Shown one piece after another: positions 1 through 3,296 of a DNA stretch of 5,522 nt. Numbering within the stretch: the stretch's first letter is position 1; each line of letters starts with the position of its first letter. Location of the stretch: NCBI GenBank assembly GCA_029785685.1, contig JAFLZE010000069.1:1-5522 (forward strand), in the 5' to 3' direction. A model generated the notes under the pieces. The model did no database searches and was not told where the DNA came from. It worked only from the letters and a program-made list of their open reading frames with translations. The position numbers and the translations under genes are program-made. This DNA comes from Nitrososphaerota archaeon (lineage in GTDB: Archaea > Thermoproteota > Nitrososphaeria > Nitrososphaerales > UBA183).

Positions 1-50
1 TAAGCGGTCGCTCTTGGGGGCTACAGCCTCTGCCGAGACTCCGGGGCTTC

Positions 51-67
51 TTTGGTTCTGAACCAAA
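51..67. repeat. Perfect 17-base palindrome
   Basis: TTTGGTTC and GAACCAAA are exact complements around a central T, giving eight base pairs. A transcript would fold it only with a very tight loop, so a dimeric protein site is as likely as a terminator. It lies about 110 bases before the winged-helix gene. It differs from the two downstream palindromes: the half-sites read GTTC-N-GAAC here and GAAC-N-GTTC there, so it is probably not bound by the same protein. If an upstream gene ends just outside or at 58-60, this could be its 3' hairpin. Confidence 0.5.
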
Positions 68-96
68 CGCTACTACGTTGTTCGCACGTTCTGATT

Positions 97-107
97 TTAA
101 CTGTTAA
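97..107. promoter_or_regulatory. Operator-like palindrome, distal copy
   Basis: The sequence TTAAC-T-GTTAA is a perfect 11-base palindrome with a central T. It fits the pattern T-N-AAC-N-GTT-N-A, shared with the copy at 139-149. The two centres are 42 bases apart, close to four helical turns, so dimers bound at both would face the same side of the DNA. It lies upstream of the TATA-like element at 130-136. Binding by the product of the following gene is an inference. Confidence 0.45.
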
Positions 108-129
108 GGATACGCAATCCACAGAAGGG

Positions 130-136
130 TTTAATT
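130..136 (+). promoter_or_regulatory. TATA-like element of the winged-helix gene
   Basis: TTTAATT lies in otherwise mixed sequence and is preceded by purine-rich GAAGGG, which could serve as a TFB-recognition element. Archaeal initiation usually occurs about 25 bases downstream of the TATA centre, here near 158-160, giving a leader of about 16 bases before the ATG at 176. The call rests on composition and spacing only. Confidence 0.4.
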
Positions 137-138
137 GT

Positions 139-149
139 TGAACAGTTCA
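139..149. promoter_or_regulatory. Operator-like palindrome, proximal copy
   Basis: TGAAC-A-GTTCA is a perfect 11-base palindrome matching T-N-AAC-N-GTT-N-A. It lies just downstream of the TATA-like element and before the expected start of transcription, where a bound protein would block polymerase recruitment. With the copy at 97-107 it brackets the promoter, an arrangement typical of autorepression by a small winged-helix dimer. Confidence 0.5.
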
Positions 150-175
150 CGCACGACCAAGAGATTTTGTCTAAC

Positions 176-499
176 ATGAGCCGCAGCGATGGACTCCTTC
201 GAAGGGTGCGGCGGCTTGAGGAGAGAGTCGGCTTCTTGGAACGGATGCCAAGGCTCGGGGGGGCCGCCCATAGCGGCGAGGCCACGGCAGTCCGCTACGA
301 GGACCTCCCGAACTCTATTTCGAAGTCCCTCCAGGCCATGCAGGCTCTCGGGGAGGCCGATGCAACCACCGTGAGCCAGAAGACAGGGAGGAACAGAAGC
401 GTGGAGACCATCTACCTAAACCAATTGGTCAGGCTCGGTATCCTCACCCGAACCAGAGTCGGGAAGAAAGTGTTCTTCAGGTTCGCGAAGGTCTACTGA
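176..499 (+). CDS. Small winged-helix DNA-binding protein, coiled-coil N-terminus
   Basis: Predicted 107-residue cytoplasmic transcription regulator. Residues 7-24 are rich in Arg, Glu and Leu with heptad-like spacing (LLRRVRRLEERVGFLERM) and look like a short dimerising coiled coil. Residues 44-103 read as a winged helix: a first helix around 45-57, helix two around 63-70, a recognition helix around 74-87 (SVETIYLNQLVRLGIL, ending in the 'LxxLGIL' pattern common to archaeal winged helices), then a basic wing RTRVGKKVFFRF. ATG at 176 is preferred; a TTG three codons upstream (167) is in frame but less likely. No strong Shine-Dalgarno is visible. Two palindromes flank its presumed promoter, suggesting autoregulation. 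Its stop is 2 bases from the stop of the convergent KaiC-like gene. I cannot name the family or its target genes. Confidence 0.8.
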   Translation: MSRSDGLLRRVRRLEERVGFLERMPRLGGAAHSGEATAVRYEDLPNSISKSLQAMQALGEADATTVSQKTGRNRSVETIYLNQLVRLGILTRTRVGKKVFFRFAKVY

Positions 500-501
500 T
501 A

Positions 502-1230
502 TTACACCCGGACGTCAGTGTGCACTACGATTCCTTCCTTTGCGATTTCCATCCCGTAGATGGTTTGGTCGTGAGCGGTCCGCCTCATCTTCACGACCTG
601 TATGGACCTCACCACCTCGGAGTTCTCGCTGACATAGTTCAACTGTATGGCGCCGTGCGACAGCGCCCACTCGATTGGAATGGAGTTCCTGGACCCGAGC
701 GATTCGACAATCATCAAGCTGACACAGTCTTCAGCCGACAGGCCCTGCACCAGGCCGAGGAGCCCCTGCCTCACCTCGAAGTCGTCCTTGTACTGCATCT
801 CTATCGTCGTGAGCGAGTCGATGACCACCCGCCTCGCTTTCATGCGTCTTGTCGCGTCGAGGGTCGCCTTGGCGACTATGCTGAAGGGAATCTTCTCACC
901 CTTGAAGAGCGCCTCGTTCCTAGTTATGATCCCCGACTCGGTCGCTATGACCGGCCGCATGTCGAGGAGGGCAATCTTCCCTATCCTGGTTGCTTCGTCT
1001 ATGTCCCAGCCGTGATCACGGAAGTTGTTCTTGACCTCCTCGGGGCTCTCCGTACAGGTGACATAGACCCCGCCATCTCCGTGCTCCTTGTATCCGCGGT
1101 AGATGAACTGAGAGCAGAGGGTGGACTTTCCGCTGCCGGGCCCCCCTGACACGACAACGCAGCTCCCCCGGACGAAGCCGCCACCGAGAATCTCGTCAAG
1201 CCCTTCCACGCCTGAAGGAGTTCTCTCCAC
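502..1230 (-). CDS. Single-domain KaiC-like RecA-superfamily ATPase
   Basis: A 242-residue protein covering one KaiC domain. The N-terminus RTPSGVEGLDEILGGGF (residues 3-19) is the family hallmark. Walker A is GGPGSGKST (29-37), followed by YVTCTESPEEV (56-66), equivalent to the KaiC catalytic-glutamate segment. Walker B is RRVVIDSLT (133-141). The C-terminal KMRRTAHDQTIYGMEI (214-229) matches the KaiC 'KMRxxxHD' subunit-contact segment. Such proteins bind ATP, usually form hexamers and act in signalling in archaea; the partner here is unknown. The first of the two usual catalytic glutamates is Thr60, and Glu61 remains. GTG at 1230 is the only plausible start, because no other start codon lies in frame just upstream. 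A TATA-like element 25 bases before it suggests a leaderless mRNA. The convergent winged-helix gene next door may be functionally linked, but that is inference. A recombinase (RadA) role is unlikely because of the KaiC-specific ends. Confidence 0.93.
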   Translation of the reverse strand: MERTPSGVEGLDEILGGGFVRGSCVVVSGGPGSGKSTLCSQFIYRGYKEHGDGGVYVTCTESPEEVKNNFRDHGWDIDEATRIGKIALLDMRPVIATESGIITRNEALFKGEKIPFSIVAKATLDATRRMKARRVVIDSLTTIEMQYKDDFEVRQGLLGLVQGLSAEDCVSLMIVESLGSRNSIPIEWALSHGAIQLNYVSENSEVVRSIQVVKMRRTAHDQTIYGMEIAKEGIVVHTDVRV

Positions 1231-1249
1231 GCAGCGGCGGGGTTCGAAT

Positions 1250-1260
1250 GGCTTATCTCT
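1250..1260 (-). promoter_or_regulatory. TATA-like element of the KaiC-like gene
   Basis: On the minus strand the sequence reads AGAGATAAGCC, with its centre about 25 bases upstream of the GTG at 1230 and purine-rich sequence before it. This spacing places transcription initiation at or next to the start codon, consistent with a leaderless mRNA and with the lack of a Shine-Dalgarno. Confidence 0.4.
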
Positions 1261-1323
1261 CTTCTGGGGGGTGCGCGTTTACCGAAGTCAATGTCCTTAC
1301 CGGTCATGTCACGCACTGGAGGT

Positions 1324-1334
1324 TAAACAGTTCG
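1324..1334. promoter_or_regulatory. Imperfect copy of the operator-like site
   Basis: TAAACAGTTCG fits the T-N-AAC-N-GTT-N-A pattern of the two palindromes before the winged-helix gene except for the last base. It lies about 95 bases upstream of the KaiC-like GTG start and about 70 bases upstream of its TATA-like element. The core AAC-N-GTT is short enough to occur by chance about once in this window, so this is a weak call. Confidence 0.25.
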
Positions 1335-1567
1335 ACGGTATGGTCTCTTGATGCCTCTGCCGAGTTCGTAGAACCTCGCCCATTCACCCGCACCCGGGCA
1401 GCTGAGAGTCAGCTATTTCTCCGTGCGAGTTGGTACCACCACGAAGGGCTTCGCGCTAACTTATCTCGATTTTCAGGGTAGTTTGAGCCGTAAATCTGCA
1501 TTGATCCCCGAAGTTTCACCTTGAGGTAAGAAATACTGGGCGCGGCATCTCACCGGGGCTTAGCGGC

Positions 1568-1598
1568 AACCCCGGGCGGTTTTGCCCAACCCGGGGTT
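1568..1598. repeat. Strong GC hairpin downstream of RNase P RNA
   Basis: AACCCCGGG (1568-1576) and CCCGGGGTT (1590-1598) are exact complements, nine pairs around a 13-base centre that can itself form GGGC/GCCC. In the direction of RNase P RNA transcription it begins 4 bases after the last nucleotide of the proposed terminal helix. It is not followed directly by a T-run on the minus strand, so a bacterial-style terminator is unlikely. It may be a 3' extension, a processing signal or a stability element of the RNA. Confidence 0.55.
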
Positions 1599-1602
1599 AC
1601 GT

Positions 1603-1900
1603 TCGACTCGTGCCGGCCGTAGTCCTCCTTCTGTTCTAGACGGGATTCCGCTCAGCGGCCTACCCTGGCCTCTTGCAGGCGTTTCATCGGTCATGTTTGG
1701 CCTTGCTCTGCACGGGTCAGCCGTTTCATCCCGCGTCCCACCGACCTCAAGGTCGCCCTATCATCGCGTTTGATGGGCCGGGTCCCGTTTCTGTTCTGGA
1801 GCCGACCATCTCTGGTCGCGCCTCCTGGCGCCGTGCATCCTGCTGCGAGGGAGGAACTTCCCCAGGAGATCCCCGTGGCCCGTCCACCGGCTCGCGTCGA
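1603..1900 (-). ncRNA. rnpB: RNase P RNA (archaeal, type A-like)
   Basis: This is the catalytic RNA of RNase P, which removes 5' leaders from pre-tRNAs. In minus-strand order the conserved regions are CR I GGGGAAGTTCCTCC (1863-1850), CR II AACAGAAAC (1795-1787), CR III GGATGAAACGG (1731-1721), CR IV CAGAGCAAGGCCAAACA (1710-1694) and CR V ending GGAGGACTACGG (1628-1617). P4 forms exactly: AGU(U)CCUCC of CR I pairs with GGAGGACU of CR V, leaving the universally bulged U. Other helices seen: P8 GCGCC/GGCGC (1818-1831), P9 CGACCA/TGGTCG closed by a GAGA tetraloop (1803-1818), a P12-region hairpin CGACC/GGTCG (1742-1755), and a P3-like hairpin (1862-1878). Termini are inferred from GCCGG/CCGGC and TCGAC/GTCGA pairing, giving about 298 nt, a normal archaeal length. 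P8 favours type A over type M. Exact ends are uncertain by tens of bases. Confidence 0.93.
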
Positions 1901-1918
1901 CCCTCTGTCAGCCTCGCG

Positions 1919-1932
1919 CCTGATAACCGTTT
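1919..1932 (-). promoter_or_regulatory. Possible promoter of the RNase P RNA
   Basis: The minus strand reads AAACGGTTATCA here. The TTATC core is centred about 26 bases before the first nucleotide of the proposed P1 helix at 1900, the distance expected between an archaeal TATA box and its start site. The element is weak and GC-flanked, so the call is tentative. Confidence 0.35.
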
Positions 1933-1964
1933 CCTGAGATTCCATAGCGCCGAACGCCCACCTT

Positions 1965-1985
1965 CCCGGGCTGTAGGCACCCGGG
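1965..1985. repeat. GC-rich inverted repeat between tsr3 and RNase P RNA
   Basis: CCCGGG at 1965-1970 and 1980-1985 are self-complementary and also pair with each other across a nine-base spacer. On the minus strand they lie in a directly repeated GCCCGGG. The element is about 110 bases past the tsr3 stop and about 65 bases before the RNase P RNA. It may mark the 3' end of the tsr3 transcript, but no T-run supports termination. Confidence 0.35.
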
Positions 1986-2094
1986 CGGTCAGAATCCAGG
2001 CCGACGCGGACCTATACGCGGCCAATGTGTTCATCGGGGAGGCTACAGGTCCCACAATCGAACGGGAATCGCGCTCAGGTGACAGCGAGAAGGC

Positions 2095-2628
2095 TCAATC
2101 CGCCGCCCGGAACGACTCGGGCTCGAAGAGTTGAGGGAAGTACTCCCTCTGCGCCCGAATGACCTTCCCTTCGGTCCGCGACCTCCTGTAATCCTCCAGA
2201 GGCTCCTCGTTCAGGGTCAGAAAGGTGGGGCCCCACTTATAGATACTCAGGTATCGTGACGCCTCTTCCACTTCTCCGAGGATGTACATGGTCGCCGCCA
2301 CGGCTTCGAGCGAGCTCAGCACTCCAGCCCTTGAATAATTGGTCGGGTTCCCCGCCAGGAGAGTGGGGAGCCGCCTGTGCTTCCCTCCCAGCTTCCTGAA
2401 GAAGACTTCCTGGGCTTGGTTCCATGACGCGTCCACCACAAGTACGCTCTTGGCTACCCTGTCGGGAGGGGAGAGTACCCGGTGGGCGAAGGGGTTGAGG
2501 ACAATGGTCTTGTCTGACGCGTGGAACTTCCTGCTCACTGCCTTGGCCAGATCCATGTTGACCATCTTCCGCGCTGTGCACTTGGTGGGGTCGTCCTGAC
2601 CCATCTCAAGAGCGAAGACCCCGAGCAC
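2095..2628 (-). CDS. tsr3: Tsr3-family rRNA aminocarboxypropyltransferase
   Basis: A 177-residue protein matching Tsr3 (DUF367 plus the N-terminal RLI-like segment). Tsr3 transfers the 3-amino-3-carboxypropyl group of S-adenosylmethionine to a modified uridine in small-subunit rRNA, a late ribosome-assembly step. Visible signatures in order: GQDDPTKCTARK (10-21, family usually DDPKKCTGRK), NPFAHRVLSPPD (45-56), VLVVDASWNQ (62-71), RRLPTLLAGNPTNYSR (85-100), LSSLEAVAATMYILG (104-118) and YKWGPTFLTLNEEPLEDY (130-147). The length is normal for archaea. The start is GTG; an in-frame TAA ten codons upstream leaves no ATG, and GTG keeps the first beta strand (VFALEM) intact. The usual Gly after Cys-Thr is Ala19, a mild change. 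It is followed on the same strand, after about 190 bases, by the RNase P RNA, and may share a transcript with it or be separate. Confidence 0.92.
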   Translation of the reverse strand: MLGVFALEMGQDDPTKCTARKMVNMDLAKAVSRKFHASDKTIVLNPFAHRVLSPPDRVAKSVLVVDASWNQAQEVFFRKLGGKHRRLPTLLAGNPTNYSRAGVLSSLEAVAATMYILGEVEEASRYLSIYKWGPTFLTLNEEPLEDYRRSRTEGKVIRAQREYFPQLFEPESFRAAD

Positions 2629-2917
2629 GTCCAGTTCAGGCCGGATTGGCCCCTCTTAAGGTGGTGTCGGCGAACGAGAGAGGCGCCCCTCCAGCGACGA
2701 GGTTGATACACGGCGATGTTCCCAGGCTCCCCCCTTCCTTGCGTCGCCGCCACGAGGCATTTGCAGTAGAACATCTAACAGAAGTTGGTCACGAGCACCA
2801 GTTGACCGACCCTCTGTCGCTCACCGCACCCGATATGATGGGGAACACGGTTGAAGAGGTGTCAGAGAAGTTAACGGCACCGTCCCCGTAGAGACAGTCT
2901 GAAACCTTTGGCTGTGG

Positions 2918-2939
2918 GCTGTTTATCTCCAGATACAGC
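2918..2939. repeat. Interrupted inverted repeat upstream of the Lrp-type gene
   Basis: GCTG-TT-TATCT and AGATA-CAGC pair over nine positions around a two-base centre, with a two-base bulge on one side. It is about 80-95 bases before the start of the Lrp-type gene and about 30 bases before its TATA-like element. It could be a regulator site; there is no further support. Confidence 0.3.
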
Positions 2940-2969
2940 TATGCTCCATGACTTGATGAGGGGCAATGG

Positions 2970-2975
2970 TTATTA
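2970..2975 (+). promoter_or_regulatory. TATA-like element of the Lrp-type gene
   Basis: TTATTA lies in otherwise GC-rich sequence. Initiation about 26 bases downstream would fall near 2998, giving a short leader that still contains the Shine-Dalgarno-like GGAAGTGA at 3002-3009. The position supports translation starting near 3016 rather than further upstream. Confidence 0.35.
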
Positions 2976-3001
2976 CGGCGCGCGGTGCAAGGGGATGCAG
3001 A

Positions 3002-3009
3002 GGAAGTGA
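3002..3009 (+). promoter_or_regulatory. Shine-Dalgarno-like site pointing to a start at 3016
   Basis: GGAAGTGA differs by one base from GGAGGTGA, the ideal complement of the archaeal 16S rRNA 3' end. It ends 6 bases before ATC at 3016, an ideal distance, but 21 bases before the GTG at 3031. This argues that the ribosome initiates at 3016 on a non-canonical AUC codon, or that this base is an error for ATG. Confidence 0.45.
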
Positions 3010-3030
3010 CCGAAAATCCCCCAGGCTTTC

Positions 3031-3249
3031 GTGTTAGTAAACGCCGACCTTGGGGCTGAGGAGGACCTCCTCAAGAAGCTGCGGGAAATCCCCAACGTCA
3101 AAGAGGTCTACGTCGTCTACGGGGTCTATGATATCGTCGCCCGGGTCGAGGCCGACACCATGGAGAAGGTTAAGGAGACCATCACCTGGAACATACGTCG
3201 TCTCGACAAGGTGAGGAGCACCCTCACCATGATTGTCGTCGACGCGTAG
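3031..3249 (+). CDS. Stand-alone Lrp/AsnC ligand-binding (RAM) domain protein
   Basis: A 72-residue protein, as counted from GTG 3031, consisting only of the effector-binding RAM domain of Lrp/AsnC regulators, with no DNA-binding helix-turn-helix. The fold is readable: first strand (truncated here), helix AEEDLLKKLREI (9-20), strands VKEVYVVYGVYDIVARVEA (24-42) with the effector-loop GxYD, helix MEKVKETITWNIRRL, and the final strand STLTMIVVDA. Such proteins bind amino acids and oligomerise, often as partners of full-length Lrp proteins. The true start is probably 3016: ATC CCC CAG GCT TTC there would give MPQAFVLVNADLG, restoring the complete first strand in the usual family N-terminus, with a Shine-Dalgarno 6 bases before. 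An in-frame TGA at 3007-3009 bars anything longer. The tiaS start is 47 bases downstream but has its own TATA element. Confidence 0.88.
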   Translation: MLVNADLGAEEDLLKKLREIPNVKEVYVVYGVYDIVARVEADTMEKVKETITWNIRRLDKVRSTLTMIVVDA

Positions 3250-3264
3250 TGCGATAGTCCTATC

Positions 3265-3276
3265 TTCAAATAATCG
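3265..3276 (+). promoter_or_regulatory. TATA box of tiaS, leaderless start
   Basis: TTCAAATAATCG is the most AT-rich stretch in the 47-base gap before tiaS. Its centre is about 26 bases upstream of the ATG at 3297, so transcription should begin at the start codon itself. No Shine-Dalgarno precedes the ATG, which agrees with a leaderless mRNA. It indicates that tiaS is transcribed independently of the Lrp-type gene. Confidence 0.6.
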
Positions 3277-3296
3277 CGAGATGTGGTCCGACAGGC

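Larger units (their letters stand above)
1..175. other. Gene-free upstream region with palindromes
   Basis: I see no gene here. Short open stretches in all frames end at stops at 58-60, 106-108 and 139-141 on the plus strand, and none resembles a known protein end. A truncated C-terminus ending at 58-60 cannot be excluded, because that frame is open from the window edge. The region holds a small inverted repeat (19-28, GGCT/AGCC), a perfect 17-base palindrome (51-67), two related 11-base palindromes (97-107 and 139-149) and a TATA-like TTTAATT (130-136). It is best read as the control region of the regulator gene that follows. Confidence 0.6.
1261..1602. other. Gene-free region rich in short inverted repeats
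   Basis: No open frame here looks like a protein on either strand. The stretch separates the KaiC-like gene from the RNase P RNA, both read from the minus strand. It contains several small palindromes: an interrupted one at 1362-1377, AGCTGA/TCAGCT with a three-base loop at 1400-1414, TGGTACCA near 1429-1436, and CGAAG/CTTCG at 1442-1453, plus the strong hairpin at 1568-1598. A T-rich minus-strand run (TATTTCTT, near 1528-1537) could end the RNase P transcript. No tRNA or other known RNA could be recognised. Confidence 0.5.
2629..2995. other. Divergent intergenic region, no gene recognised
   Basis: About 370 bases lie between tsr3 (minus) and the Lrp-type gene (plus). The short open frames present start with TTG or overlap tsr3, and their composition looks like random GC-rich translation, so I do not call them. 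An inverted repeat lies at 2918-2939. On the minus strand a CTTAAG about 25 bases before the tsr3 GTG could be a weak TATA element. No tRNA or C/D-box RNA could be confirmed. Confidence 0.5.

Noticed and set aside
26..37. 12-base direct repeat GCCTCTGCCGAG, also at 1353-1364
   Set aside because: About one 12-base repeat is expected by chance in a window of this size, and the flanks do not match.
520..1149. Plus-strand open frame of about 209 codons opposite the KaiC-like gene
   Set aside because: It is antisense to an unmistakable KaiC domain, and its His/Pro/Arg-rich translation resembles no protein.
1240..1252. GGTTCGAAT resembling a tRNA T-loop
   Set aside because: The flanking bases cannot form the T stem on either strand, and no anticodon or acceptor arm is nearby.
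999..1316. Minus-strand frame of 105 codons overlapping the start of the KaiC-like gene
   Set aside because: It is out of frame with the KaiC domain and has low-complexity Ser/Ala/Arg composition, so it is a shadow frame.
1673..2134. Plus-strand open frame of about 153 codons, and minus-strand frames over the same stretch
   Set aside because: They run across the RNase P RNA; the conserved RNA motifs explain this sequence.
2646..2891. Plus-strand frame of 81 codons before the Lrp-type gene
   Set aside because: It has a TTG start without a Shine-Dalgarno, overlaps the 5' side of tsr3, and shows no recognisable motif. It could be real only if conserved in relatives.
2833..2900. Possible C/D-box guide RNA (ATGATGG with a CTGA about 60 bases later)
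   Set aside because: No internal D'/C' boxes or terminal stem could be found, and single box matches are common by chance.
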